Below, in pieces: positions 22,900-35,124 of a DNA stretch of 64,000 nt (its first letter is position 1; every line of letters begins with the position of its first letter). Source of the DNA: Dermatemys mawii (lineage: Eukaryota; Chordata; Testudines; Dermatemydidae). Below the pieces are notes generated by a model, which was not told where the DNA came from, made no database searches, and saw nothing but the letters and a program-made list of their open reading frames with translations. Made by a program: the position numbers and the translations under genes. Location of the stretch: the NCBI GenBank assembly GCA_007922305.1, contig ML677333.1:16514676-16578675 (forward strand). Direction: 5' to 3'.

Positions 22900-23955
22900 C
22901 TTAGGGAAAATGCATTTGTGGTCTCAATCCAGATCCTGCTAGGTAAGAAACAATATTGAGTGGCAGAATTGCCTGCAGTCTTAGTGGAGAGGAGGATGAG
23001 GAAGGCGATTGATCTATTAATGATCTAGAGGATGGCGTGGACTGCACCCTCAGCAAGTATGCAGATGACACTAAACTGGGAGGAGTGGTAGATACTCTAG
23101 ATGGTAGGGATAGAATACAGAGGGACCTAGACAAATTGAAGGAATGGGGCAAAAGAACTCTGATGTGGTTCAACAAGGACAAGGGCCGAGTCCTGTACTT
23201 AGGACAGAAGAATACCATGCAGTGCTACAGACTAGGGACTGAATGGCTAGGCAGCAGTTCTGCAGAAAAGGACCTAGGGGTTACAGTGGACAAGAAGCTG
23301 GATATGAGTCAACAGTGTGCCCTTGTTGCCAAGAAGGCAAACGGCATTTTGGGCTGTATAAGTAAGGGCATTGCCAGCAGATCGAGGGACATGATCATTC
23401 CTTCTATTCGGAATTGGCAAGACCTCATCTTGAGTACTGTGTCCAGTTTTGGGCCCCACACTACAAGAAGGATGTGGAAAAATTGGAAAGAGTCCAGTAG
23501 AAAGCAACAAAAATGATTAGGGGGCTGGAGCACATGAGTTACGAGGAAAGGCTGAGGGAACTGGGATTGTTTAGTCTGCAGAAGACAAGAATGAAGAGGG
23601 ATTTGATAGCTCCTTTCCTACCTGAAAGGGGGTTCCAAAGAGGGTGGATCTAGACTGTTCTCAGTGGTATCAAATGACAGAACAAGGAGTAATGGTCTCA
23701 AGTTGCAGTGTGGGAAGTTTAAGTTGGATATTAGGGAAAAAAAATTCTCTAGAAGGGTGGTGAAGCACTGGAATGGGTTACCTAGGAAGATGGTGAAATC
23801 TCCTTCCTTAGAGGTTTTTAAGGTCCTGCTTGACAAATCCCTAGTTGGGATGATTTCGTTGGGGATTGGTCCTGCTTTGAGCAGGGGGTTGGATTAGATG
23901 ATGTCCTGAGATCCATCCCATCCCTGATATTCTGTGATTCTATGATTGAATAGGT
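22900..23955 (+). mobile_element. CR1 LINE, 5'-truncated, sense
   Basis: Contains the end of the CR1 reverse transcriptase followed by the family's 3' region. The tail reads GGGGATTGGTCCTGCTTTGA, GCAGGGGGTTGGATTAGATG, and 'cctgatattctgtgattcta', finishing in the octamer-type repeat (TTCTATGA) typical of CR1. It is 5'-truncated, as most CR1 copies are, and carries stops and frame breaks. Confidence 0.93.
23007..23525 (+). pseudogene. CR1 reverse-transcriptase C-terminal fragment
   Basis: The enzyme copies the LINE RNA at the target site. The readable frame (23,037-23,516) begins just before the catalytic box, read as KYADDTKLGG (YADD; CR1 usually has FADD). WFNKDKGRVLYLG follows, with G where most copies have C. 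Then come AEKDLGVTVDKKLDMSQQC and [18 protein letters not shown], which are the conserved thumb-region blocks. N-terminal RT blocks and the endonuclease are missing through 5' truncation. After about 23,410 the frame shifts and similarity is lost from this frame. It cannot encode an active enzyme. Confidence 0.9.
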
Positions 23956-25559
23956 ATGGAAACTAACCCTTCAAACCCCTATTAGTGGTCCTGCCAGGCT
24001 AGGGCAGAAGCACTTGGCAGAGCGATGGAAAGACACTTGCAATGATGCGTGGATGAATAAAGGACTTCAGTGTGTTGGACTGTCAGTCTGGTCCCTTACA
24101 TCAGAAACAGATTTACATTGTTAAATCCTGACTCTTGACAATAATGCTGATGTAACATTAGAGGAAATTATTCTCCTATAGCACCAAACACACATTTTAA
24201 ATGATCAAAAATTGTTTTTGCAATTTATTGAAGTTTCTCTACCCTGGTCTATCCCTCCAGAATCAGTAACATCCCAGAGATTTTCTGTTTTAGTGACACT
24301 GACATTGCACACACTTTGAATCAGCTTCCAAGGTCACAACTGAAAGAGAATGGGACTTCAAAGCGCATGAATCACATATTATTTTATTAACATTTCCAGT
24401 AGAACTGCTAAATAAAGGAGAACAAAGTACCTCTTTCTATTTTAGCTTGTGGAAAATACTAAAACTTAATGTGGGATTTAACAGTGTTGCACTGAAAGAA
24501 TAAAATATATGTTAATGACTTTGAGTGTCTGTGTCCTTTTTTATTGCTCTGCTAGACTTTTAATAAAGGATTGTCTTTCTTTCCTGGACAATGATATATG
24601 GCATATAATCTCATTTTATAAGGTGATGACTTGACAATATTAAGTTTTATTTTGAGGTTACATTGGATTCATAACTTTATCTTACTGTGTCTTATTCCCC
24701 TTTCCTGAGTAGTCATAAATTCAGCTCATTTCTGGTAAGAACAGCTGCGCAAGCCATTGTCACCAAAACTGGTGTTCATATTAGGTCATAGATAATCAGC
24801 AACAAGGGTTTATTCCTGAAAAGTGCTATGCATCGCATGGAAGGTACTCAGGAAGTTCTTTTTAAAAAAACTAGAACATAGTATAAGCCTTAACAAAGGG
24901 GCTTAGCAAAAGACCCATAATCCTGGATACAAACAACCTCTGCTTTTGAGTGAGTTTGGATCAAGGGCTAAACTATGTATCTAGGACCCATCTGTAGCTG
25001 CAATACAGTACTGAACAGACCTTTAGCTGGTGCAAATTGGCATAGCTCCATTAACTTCCATGAAATTACAGTAACTTGCACCAGAGGAGTCGGTTATTCT
25101 TACCTCTCTGAAGGGAGAAATAAAGTGGAACAAATGAAAGGGAAATATGGAAACCCAGAGAAAGCAAGAAAGCCAAGGAAGCCTTGGAAAGTTAATAAAG
25201 ACCAGGATGATATAGTTATGCTTACATGTTTTTGACAGAGATGCAGCTTGGCCTTTCTTATTTCAAACATAACAATGTAGCTCACATATTGTATTTCACC
25301 TTGGGGAGTCCTTTTCAAGAACCCCAAAAATCCCACCGCTTCTCTGAGTAAAGCACTCCTGAAGCTCACATTGTAATCACCGTCTTCCCAGCCCAGAATT
25401 GACAGGACTACTCTGAGAACTCATCAACATTACTCCTGAATCAGATGAACAATTTGGCCTCTGTTCGGTGACACAGGTACTGCCTCTGTCTCAGAGACGG
25501 AGTGTACAAAATGCACCTCTGCTCATACTGCACAGGAAACAATAATACTTAGCATTTTT
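23956..25559. other. unique stretch downstream of CR1
   Basis: 24,040-24,105 ('gaataaaggacttcagtgtg...gtcccttaca') resembles the R-U5 end of an LTR but no partner or TSD was seen. About 25,000-25,095 is a degenerate 'gctggtgcaaattggcatagctcc' palindromic MITE. No gene found. Confidence 0.4.
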
Positions 25560-25735
25560 CATCCTTCAAGCATTTTACAAAATTTAACTAATTGATCCTC
25601 ACAATACCTCTGTGAGGTAAATTCATAATATCTCCATTTTTTATAGGCAGGGAGGTTCAGAGACACACAGAGTCAAAAGTGGAACTCAGGTATTTTGTAC
25701 CTGTTTTCAGGCCAACGGACTACACCTTTTGGTCT
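25560..25735 (-). repeat. MIR-like SINE (antisense)
   Basis: 'attgatcctcacaatacctc', 'tgtgaggtaaattcataata', and 'ggcagggaggttcagagaca' follow the antisense MIR order. It ends near 'ggaactcaggtattttgtac', the antisense B-box area. Confidence 0.7.
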
Positions 25736-27689
25736 GTAGGTCTGGTCCTGCATCTATGGATGTTAATAACAAAGATGTTGTGCCTAGCTCCTCAAAAGTA
25801 TGTTTATATTTAATGTGAATTAACACTGACACACATCAGAAGGCAGACTTGAACTAGGGACTTCTAGAACTTAGTGTATGAGCCTCTACCAACTAGCTGT
25901 AAAGTAGACTCATTGTATCAGTCTCTCTCTCCATGCCACTAGATGGGACAGAACATCACACCCAGAAGACACCTACACACCTTTGAGGATCGGGGCTTTA
26001 TTGACTTGAGTGGTTGCCGAATCAGTTCCTATGGGCTAAAGAATATATACCATAATGAGATTTTAAAATCCTGTCTTTAGATTGTCTTGTATTTGTTGTA
26101 TTCTTACAAGACCTTTACTTGTTCTTTGTAACAGAATTAATCTTTGCAGGAGCGGAGATAAGTAAGTCTTCCTGTGCTTTTAAATGCACATTAGTGTGCC
26201 TTTTAATTTATTGCATGATGTCTGAGATGATTATGTGTGTGATTGCTATTCCACTCTTCTCTAAGGATACATTTGGAAACAAAATACCATATCTCCATGG
26301 GATTCTCCTAGTAAAACACATTAATAAATAAGTCATTTTATCTAGTCTTTCAGAGCCTTTTTAGAGTCTTGCTTCAAAAGATTTTAGTTGTCTCTTAAAT
26401 CTTTTCCTTAGTCTTTCCACTTCTAATTTCAAGACAAAAAAATACTTTGGAGAGCCACTGAAAAGCATATATTAGCGAGGGATGAAGGCAAATGAGAGAC
26501 TGTACAGTAAATATAAATGTCAAATGGATTACATCTGACAGAGCGGTTTTGTCCTGTGTCAGCATTTTAGAGCCTTGCTGAATAAGGACACTCTTATGCC
26601 CTCAGTTAAACACTCTACTTAGTTTTAAATGGCTGCTGTCTCATATAAAGAACACAATTAGCATTCTTCTGTCTGGCTTATTACAGTCACCCTATACAGC
26701 AGTAAACTTCCACATTATGTGGTGTGTTTGTCTAAGAAAATGATAACTGACATTTACGTAGCCTGATTTATCTAGAGATCCCCAAGCACTCTTCAAACTG
26801 ATTTGCAAATTTTCTACAGAGGGAGGACTTCAGACCTGAGTGACATGTAGCCATGACAGAGCTGAATCCAGGCAGTACCCAGCAGCATTAAATAAGGGTT
26901 CCCATCAGAAAGTGATGAATACCATATCCAATTGAGAGTACAGGGATTCTACAATTAAAGGTAGGAAAATTGCTATTAACCAGCTAGAATATTAACAGTG
27001 CTTTGGGATTAATAACCCCTCTTTATGTATAAACTCTGGGGAACATGTAATGAACATAAGTGTCAGCACTTTGGGTTTACATCTTGGGAGGAAAGAGTCT
27101 ACAACGTGACTTGTAACACCATGCCAAAGCATGGGTCTACCAATATCTTAGAAGGAAGAATACAGCCAACAGACTCCCTTCCAGCATCTTGGCTTTCATT
27201 GCAGATTTCACCTGAGTACTGCACAGACACAACACTCTTTAGGTTACAGGGGTCAAAAGAGTATTTTTTTGCTCAAATAAGCACACCATGCCCATTTCCT
27301 TGTCATGTGACATGCTGTTGGTCTGATCAACTAGAGGTAATGGCAATGCAAACACGGGGCCATAGATCTATGAGATCAATGGCACATACAGTAACTTTTC
27401 TTTGAGGATCTTCTTTGGCCTTTATGCAAATCTTTAAATCCGTACCAAGGAGTACATGGAGAAAAGAATAAGAGGACACATTCATGCTTCTTACTGAGAA
27501 AAATGGCTATGGTCCAGATCCTCAAAAGATATCTATGTGCCTGACTCCTATTGATTTCAATGGAATTTGGGTGCTGAAATAGCTTTGATGAACTGAGCCT
27601 ATGTAAAAAATGGGACCTTCTTACTCAACATCGTGTTGATTATTGCAGGGGAGGTAATGTGGCCCTGTGGCTACTGCAACAGCCTAGCC
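25736..27689. other. mostly unique intergenic DNA
   Basis: About 27,508-27,600 is a palindromic MITE ('ggtccagatcctcaaaag...ctattgatttcaatgga...'). The 126-residue frame at 27,025-27,405 lacks any recognisable domain. No exon supported. Confidence 0.45.
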
Positions 27690-27850
27690 CTTAGCCAGTC
27701 TGGGGTCTAGTCCTCAATCCATCTCTAGCCCTGTGTATGACCTTAGGCAAACATATACAGGATTTGGATAATGTTACTGGACTCCTCTTTGAAGTGCTCT
27801 AAGAGCTACTGATACAAAGCACTATGTAAGAGGTATGTATTGTTTAGTGG
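27690..27850 (+). repeat. MIR-like SINE (sense), diverged
   Basis: 'gtctagtcctcaatccatctc', 'tgtatgaccttaggcaaac', and then 'aagcactatgtaagaggta' match the sense order and the usual end of the family. The middle is deleted. Confidence 0.6.
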
Positions 27851-27889
27851 CAAAATAAATAGAGTTGCAAAATTTATGACCAGTGCTTT

Positions 27890-28420
27890 TTACTGCTGCT
27901 AATTGTAATGGTGCTCCAGTTCTGGGGCACATGTACATCTCAATGCACCTGTTCCAAAGCTGGCCCTTAAAGGGGGTTGGACTTTATGGAACCAATGCCT
28001 GATTTAGCCTGTTTATGAGAGGGTGGGCCTGAGTCCAGGGTGAATCAGCTTATAGCCATGTGACAAGGTTACACTATAGGCAAGTTGGCAGTTGAATCAG
28101 AGGGAGAGAATTAAGGGTGTGGCTATTGAAAGACTTTTTGAGCCTGAGAAAGGGCTGGGCTTGTTTTTAATAAATCAGTACCCAGAAGGGGAGAGTTAAT
28201 GCAAAAGCACCAGCTGTGGGATATCTGCTTGACTTGGGAAGAAAGTAAACTGAAGCAGCAGCTTGGACTGGATAAGCCACTACTATGTAGCCCTGCAAAG
28301 CAAAGGCCTGCTAGGAGAAAGGGGGCTGGATTCTATTCCTTGTGCATCATCACCAGAATGTTTCATTAAGTTCCTAGCAGTGTGACCGCACTGATTTAAC
28401 AAGATTGTGCTCGGTAGCTT
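27890..28420 (+). mobile_element. LTR-like remnant, low confidence
   Basis: A block with moderate GC, a possible TATA/AATAAA (near 28,169) and no coding signal. The texture and 'gtgaatcagctta...gtgacaagg' phrases suggest an old LTR. No ends or TSD were found. Confidence 0.25.
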
Positions 28421-28727
28421 CTGCGCGATCTAAAGACAATATATTTGCACAGATAGAGGCGGGGACTGAATGGGGTGGAGATATCTCAGAGTTGCATGGA
28501 TCCAAGGCAGCACACCCACTGCTTCTACCTGTGGCTCCACTAGCCAATGAGAGGGCCCCATTTCAGATGTTGTGCCCCTAATGGAATAGGGAGGAAACAC
28601 TTCATCAAAGATGGCCATTAGCAGGTTGTATGGTGATGAAAACCATAGACAATGAGAGCAACAGAAATGCAGGCCCTGAACCAGCTGAGCTTAGAGCAGA
28701 CACTTACCCACCATGTACCTCCTAAGG

Positions 28728-29599
28728 CAGGAGTGGGCAAACTAATGCCCGCAGGCCAGATCCAGCCCGCGGGCTTCTCCTAACCAGCCTCAGCGGACCG
28801 CACTGGGGACGCTGCTCCAGCCCCTCCCACGCTGACCTCGCTCCCACGCGGCCTCAGCAAACCACGTGAACGGTGGGAGGGGGCGGAGCTGTGCGACCGC
28901 GTGTCTGTCTCCCGGCCAGACACGCTGCGCACTCCGGAGGATCAGCGTGGCCATGCGTGTCTGGCTCTGAGCCAGACACGCTATTCTCAGTGGCAGCCAG
29001 GTAAGAGGGTCGAGGAGGTTGGCTAAGGGGGCAGAGGGTCTCGGGGGGTGGTCAGGGGATGGAGAATGCAGGGGGGGAGGGTTGGATGGTGCATGGGAGT
29101 CCCAGGGGGCCTGTTGGGGGTTAGAGGTGTGGATAGGGATCAGAACAGTCAGGGGCCAGGGAGCACAGGGGTTGGATGGAGGTGGGGTCGTGGGGGGTGA
29201 TTAGGGGAGGGGGAATCTCTGGAGGGGGTGTCAGGGGCCAAGGAGTGGGGGGGGCCTTAAGGTGGTGGGTCTCAGGGTGGTGGTGGTTAGGGTGGGGAAT
29301 CTTGGGAAGGGGCAGTCAGGGGATAGGGAGCAGGGGGGCTTATATGGGGGTGGGGTTCTGGGGGGAAGTTAGAGTGGGAGGGGGTGTTTCCTGAGGGGGT
29401 GATCAGGGGACAAGAAGCAGGGAGAAGGTTGGATGGGTTGGGGGTTCTGAGAGGGAGCAGTCAGGGTGTGGGAAGTGGGTGGGGGTTGGATAGGGTGCAG
29501 GGCTAGGCTGTTCGGGGAGGCATAACCTTCCCTACCCGGCCCTCCACACAATTTTGAACCCCAATGTGGCCCTTTGGCCAAAAAGTTTGCTCACCCCTG
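28728..29599. mobile_element. hAT-type non-autonomous element with perfect 8-bp TSD
   Basis: 872 bp, left end CAGGAGTGGGCAAACT, right end in reverse complement CAGGGGTGAGCAAACT. Flanks TCCTAAGG at 28,720-28,727 and 29,600-29,607 are identical. The left part is GC-rich with CpGs; the right part is a G-rich minisatellite (see next). No transposase. The perfect TSD and well-kept ends suggest a relatively recent insertion. Confidence 0.93.
29010..29515. repeat. G-rich internal minisatellite
   Basis: Six or seven irregular units of about 60-90 bp, most opening with GTCAGGGG and continuing 'gggagcaggggggttggatgg'. Runs of three or more G recur every few bases on the plus strand, so it is prone to G-quadruplexes. 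The glycine- and tryptophan-rich open frames here are by-products of the repeat. Confidence 0.8.
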
Positions 29600-29607
29600 T
29601 CCTAAGG

Positions 29608-32600
29608 GGTCTCTTTTCCTGTAATCCTTATGAGGGCTACAATAGTTGGGCTCACTTCCTATACTTCTGGGACAGGGGCATGTTGTAAATTGGTTGGAGG
29701 TAGGATGATGCAAGTTTCCGTGCCCATGTCCCTAGTCTTTCCCCACACTGGTCCCCTGAGATTACTCTGTGACAGTGCCACAGAGGCAGCTGACTCCTGC
29801 TCTGTTGGGAAAGGAGATCCTCTTGCAGAAGGAAGGCTCTGTGCATAGAACGCAGAGGGAGAGAGTTCCAACCAATATAAGTAGATTTCATACCAGGAAT
29901 GTGTTTGAAAGCAGGTGTGACTCAAGCCCTTCCTAATGGGTTTGGATACTTTGCATATATTACATTACATTAAAAATTGTATATCAGTCTGATTCTGATC
30001 ACCATGTTTGGGAAAAAAACATACACACATTATTGTCACTTCAAATATCAGCATGTCTAGTCTCAATATTTATTATTGGCAGCTTATTTTTCTTTTCCAG
30101 CAAGTTGCTCTTTTGGAAAGCTGCTAATACATAAGATTGGGCACATTGCTAAAAACTTTTAATTGTTTGAGAGATAATAAATATTAATTTTATTAGGGCC
30201 TGATCTGACAGCCCTAAATTACTTGAGTAAGTGCTACTGAATTTTCATGGAACTACTTGCATAAGTAAGTACTGTTCAAAGAGATGAGCATTACAGAATT
30301 AATAAAACCAAATAAAATGGATTCTTGTTGGGTAGGTTAACATAAGGTGCAAACCACTATAAAGCATTAAAGCAGTGAAAATTCACTTAAAGTAAGATAG
30401 TCTCAGTATGCTTTCAAATGTGGCTCATTAGTACTTAGGCTAGGAATTACTGAAAAAAAGCATGGAACATACTTATTGTAAGTCATTGGTTCAAATCCTG
30501 TACAGGTCGGATGTAAATCAGGCTCTTAAGCAGAAAAGCACTAAAATCAATGGGATTATGCCTATGTTTAAACTTACCTGTGTGCTTAATAGCTTTGCTG
30601 GACTGGGGCCTAAAAGTCCATGGTTTTTTGCTTGGCATATATGAAATAAATTAATGGCCTTAATTAAATAAAATCTGCACCAAAGAATTAAACAGCAATG
30701 AACTATTTTCTCCCAACTAGAGATACTCCCACTAGAGCATGGTTGAGTGATATGTTGGGAAGCTTTGCTGCACTGTACCTGCTCTGTGTATAGAAGATTT
30801 AATTCTCCAGTACTGTAAATCTGGCATCTGTCACAAGACTCTCTTTAGAGAGAACAAAACCAGGTCTTTGGCTTTTCTTAAATGTTTTTACAGCTACATT
30901 TAATCAATACATTCCCTTCTTTGTTGTAAAAAGAGGTGGTAATTAACTCGCTGTCCAAAGAAAGCATACTCTCACACTAGCATAAAATGTGAAGGGGGAA
31001 AAAAAATTCACCTAAACCCAATCAGTGCCTTTCATTAAACCATGCAATCACTGAGATTACCAAAGATCAATGCAGTGTATCTTCATATTATTAAAAGGAA
31101 AACTAGGCAGGAACACAAAATGCAAAGAGACACTGCCCATGTATACATCAAGGTCCTGCTTATAAGTGGAGATATGCATGCACAGTAGGATTAACCAGTG
31201 GTGTCATGGATTTGAGATTTACCTCTAAAAAAGGAAAGAAGATCAACAGATTTTATTTTGGTCAGGTGCAAACCACAAAAATTAGGATTGATTTATATTC
31301 CAGGATTTCCTGGATACATAAAAGCAGATTAATTAGCAATTTTTTGATGGAGATTACATATCTGCAAATGTGGTTGTTCATCTCTAGTTCCTGTTGTGAG
31401 ATGAATAAGTTACCATTATTTGTAACACACACACACACACCATTTTCATAGGGCTGAATCTGTGCAGCAGAGGACTGGAATGGCACACTATGGGAATTTA
31501 CACTTCTAGACCTATGGAATCCCTAATTAAAAGTAGACCACACAGAGATGCCATTGAGTCCACCTTATGGCATATTTGACCTATTCTTCCTTTGAGGTTA
31601 AGAAGTGTTGAGCTCCATAACAGTGATAGAAGGCTCAGTATCTAATTCAGTGAGTGTCCCCAGATGTACTAAAGCCAGGGCCACCTGTGTGGAGGCTTTG
31701 TGCTTCTACACTGGTCCCAGCCAGCCCCCAGCTTCCTTTGGCCCTTTCACAGCTAGGGTTGTGTAGAGCAGTGCCACCGTGATTTCTGTGCCAGCTGAGG
31801 ATATCAGAAGGGAGATCCAGCCACATAAGAGACGTTTGAAGGGTTCCTATGTGAAAATTAGAGCTATTTAAAAAAATGTTGAATGGCATATATAGTAAAT
31901 ACTGAGGTAATGTTATTTAGTTGCAAAGGCAACTTAAGTTTTTTGGGGCAACCAAAACTATAAAAGGGCTTGAGACACACAAAGATTTGCAGAACCTAGA
32001 GTCAACCTATGGGGACCATGATAACCACCCACAAATGTTTGAAGGATGTAAAAATAAAGAGGGAGAGGAATTACTGAGAATAGCACCATCATAAAAGTCA
32101 TATCAGGTACAGCTAGTGGTAAAGGAATCTTTACTGGTGACACAATAATCCTTCTGCATTTTACATAGCAAGCACTATGAACATTTGCACATTTAAATAA
32201 ATTGTATTGTGCAGTACTTTGAAAATATAAGGCACTGTGTAAATGTGGAGTATCTTTACTGCAACATATTAAATGTCCAACAACTTCAGACAGCTTGTCA
32301 GATTTCCATTTAACCTAACTTGCACTTGATACCTGGCAAGTTTTCTTTAATTCAACAGAGCCATTATTCTTGCTTTAGAAACACATTTTGCATATTATTT
32401 AGACATGTATCACTAGCAGTAAGGCATTGAACCATAGACATCTGTCTTATCATATGATAACAAGATGTGTGTCACAGAGAGACAATTGTGAATGATGGGG
32501 CGTCATCATGCAGATTAACAGTTAAGAAATGTATGGGTTATAGTTTCCCTTTCTTTGATTACTATCTAGAGATATATTAATCAGCCTTTGATTTTAGTCT

Positions 32601-33107
32601 TTACAGTAGGTCTGATGTTGCTAATTACATTTTTTTGTTTTGAATATTAATTATTAACTAATTAGTGTTTACATAGTGACAAAAGTGTGCTCTTAATAGA
32701 GAAGATGATGAGGTGATCCCTACCCAGAAGAGATCACAATATAAAGAGCGAGTTAAAATATAAGGGTGAAATAAATCCTGGCTCCACTGATGTCACCAAA
32801 CTCCCATTGATTTCACCGGAACCAGAATTTATTTCACTCTTCCCCGTTTCTTTCACCTTAAATCTTTATGTGGGGGCAGATTTTCTTCCTTTATCTTCCT
32901 GACTCTGTCTTCTCCTCCCCATTTATATTACCCCTTCCATGGTCATTTAAGCCTTTCCAGCCTACTACAACTCAATGCAAGAACAGTCCATGTGAACATT
33001 TTAGACAGTTCCATTCAAATCTATTCCTCAGCATCACAGAGTACTACTTCAGGTTGGATGTAATGGTACATTATACAACCAGGTTAACAGTTTTCAACTT
33101 GAACTGT
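29608..33107. other. mostly unique intergenic DNA
   Basis: Holds MITE traces near 30,195-30,300, 30,480-30,620 and 32,762-32,842, and a (CA)n run at 31,425-31,441. No gene was found on either strand. Confidence 0.45.
31425..31441. repeat. (CA)n microsatellite
   Basis: About eight and a half CA units, uninterrupted. Confidence 0.9.
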
Positions 33108-33200
33108 TATAGAATCTTAGAATTCAGAGAGAGAAGATTTATTTGGACATCTAATCCATTACCTGTTAGTGCAGGGTTTCTCTCCATAGGGTAGTTGGGG

Positions 33201-33396
33201 AACACTGGGGAAAATGTTCTAAATGTCTATTTACCCTGTGGAGGAGCTTGCCAGCTGGTGAAAGCTCCACTGCAACTGTCATTTAAAACTGAACTTCATC
33301 AAGTTCAGTTTTAAATGACAGTTGTAGTGGAGCCTCCACCAGTTGGCAAGCTCCTCCACAGGGTAAATAGACATTTAGAACATTTTCCCCAGTATT
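33201..33396. repeat. near-perfect 96-bp-arm palindrome
   Basis: Left arm 33,201-33,296 and right arm 33,301-33,396 are reverse complements at 91 of 96 positions, with a 4-base spacer (CATC). All five differences are transitions. The right arm runs straight into CR1-like sequence ('gtattctgcctaaa'), so it seems to be original, and the left arm an inverted copy of it. A transcript from either strand would form one long hairpin. Confidence 0.95.
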
Positions 33397-33415
33397 CTGC
33401 CTAAAGATTATATTG

Positions 33416-33653
33416 CAGCGGTTCTCAAACTGGGGATCACGAGCTCCCTGTGCCACTGAAGTGCCACCGAATAGAACTCTTCCGCTTTCAGCGGCATTTC
33501 AGCGGACCTGCTATGCGCTTCAGAGTATGCTCCGAAAAGCCGTCAAAGTGAATGTTTCCGGTTTCGGCGGCATTTTGGCGGACACATGTGGGTCACAGTG
33601 GCCCACGGGGAAGAGAAAAAGGGCCGCTGCACCAAAAAGTTTGAGAACTGCCG
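33416..33653. mobile_element. hAT-type non-autonomous element
   Basis: 238 bp, left end CAGCGGTTCTCAAACT, right end in reverse complement CGGCAGTTCTCAAACT. Flanks TTATATTG (33,408-33,415) and TTCTATTG (33,654-33,661) match at 7 of 8. It carries a GC-rich core with repeated 'ggcggcatttt'-like phrases. Inserted into the antisense CR1. Confidence 0.87.
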
Positions 33654-34010
33654 TTCTATTGCTTAATTTCATCCCATTACCCTTAATTATAACCTGTGTG
33701 CCACCTTCAATAATTCATTTTCATCCTTGGCATTCACACCATTCAAACTGGCTGTGCTTTGTCCTATCCCTCTTAATTCTTATTTGGTCAATCTGGTGGT
33801 CTATAGATTTCTTAAATGTCTTTCCTCATAAATCAATCTTTCCAGTCCCTTCTTCGTTTTTGCTGAAATTCTCTGAACTGCCTTCAACTTAACCCATTGT
33901 TATGTGACTTGCCCCAAACTTAACATAGTATATTTTAACAGTCTGGTTAGTGGAAGTATTCTCTAAATTTCCTCAACTAGGTTTTAAAACAAATGTTGTA
34001 AAGGCTACTC

Positions 34011-35124
34011 TAACTTCTTGTGCCAGCTGGCAATAATAGCTAAGATAGCCTCCAGCTGAGCATGGACAGATCATGCTGTGTTCAACCTCTGAACACCATT
34101 TCCCCCATTCCTGACACATGTATACATCTCCTTCCCCTTGCCACCCAACATGTCCCCTCTGCTGGGGGCTCCAATGAGGATGGTATTGGAGGTATGTATT
34201 CTGGCTATATGCCCACTTGGGACTCCCCCATATCCGGGCTACCCTTCAGGAGGGGGGCTGGACACAAAATGAGACAGAGATTCTGGACCCATTAGGGTCA
34301 TTCATCCTAACTGCTACACAAAACATGATTATTACAAAAGAGTGTATTAAGTAGGTGCACTTATTACACTTTTGTTTTCCTTTCTTGGGGAACAGATTGC
34401 TGGCCCATATTAGTTATGTGAAGTTTTGGAAATTACAGTGATATTATAGTCTGGCTGTAAAAGGCTGAATGGCTCTCTAGGCTCTGTCTATGTGAAAGGT
34501 AATGTTCATTTACTTTTATTTTTATATACTATTTATGAAGTGCATATGCAGGGAAAATTATAAAAACCCACTTCACTTGATTTTCCTTTGGATAATACTG
34601 TAGCTCTTTCAGAGAAAAGCATCTTTGCCTTAGCATCCAATCCCCATACACTTCCAAATGAACCATAATAACTAAGAAGCAGAAAAGAGCTCTGTGCAGG
34701 TCAAAAGCTTGTCTTTCACCATCAGAAGTTTGCCCAATAATCACTAGTCATTCTAAACTGCAAATCTCTTCTAAAAAGCCATCTCACGTGGAGTCTTTTT
34801 TAAATTTACTGTTTTATCACACAGCTAATAGACTGACAGCCATGTGCTACGGGTGACTGCTTCCACATACACCAAAGAAAAGAGTGACTACAGATCACAT
34901 TGCCCTAAAGTACACTGGAATGAGGACCCATCATGCAGCAGCAGCATCAAGGGTAAGTTCTACGTGCAATGATTAAGCATCTGTGGACAACCTCTCTGCT
35001 GTAGGCCTATTCCATCTGTTTCAAGCTGCCCTGCTCACTTCTACCAAATATAACAGGAAAAAAGTTGTGGGAAAAGGCTGCTACTTTTATTAATGATAAA
35101 GAGGGGGAAATGTGCCATGGACTA
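34011..35124. other. intergenic stretch, no supported gene
   Basis: 34,040-34,315 is moderately GC-rich and ends in 'aactgctaca', which in reverse complement looks like an LTR start (TGTAGCAGTT). No second end was found. The rest is AT-rich and unique. Confidence 0.35.

Larger units (their letters stand above)
33108..34010 (-). mobile_element. CR1-type LINE 3' region (antisense), interrupted
   Basis: The plus strand starts 'tatagaatcttagaattcag' and 'ggacatctaatccattacct', the antisense 3' end of a CR1-like family. It resumes after two interruptions as 'gcttaatttcatcccattac' and later 'ctttcctcataaatcaatct' ... 'tttttgctgaaattctctga'. The interruptions are the palindrome at 33,201-33,396 and the hAT element at 33,416-33,653. 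Identification rests on remembered CR1 sequence. Confidence 0.72.

Noticed and set aside
24040..24105. LTR end (AATAAA ... CCCTTACA)
   Set aside because: No matching 5' end, TSD or partner LTR; too short to call.
27025..27405. 126-codon frame
   Set aside because: No recognisable domain or splice signals, and no similar frame elsewhere in the window.
29019..29581. Glycine/tryptophan-rich and proline-rich frames
   Set aside because: Produced by the G-rich minisatellite.
33201..33396. Palindrome as a microRNA precursor
   Set aside because: The stem is far longer and more perfect than a normal pre-miRNA and is explained by inverted duplication of CR1 sequence.
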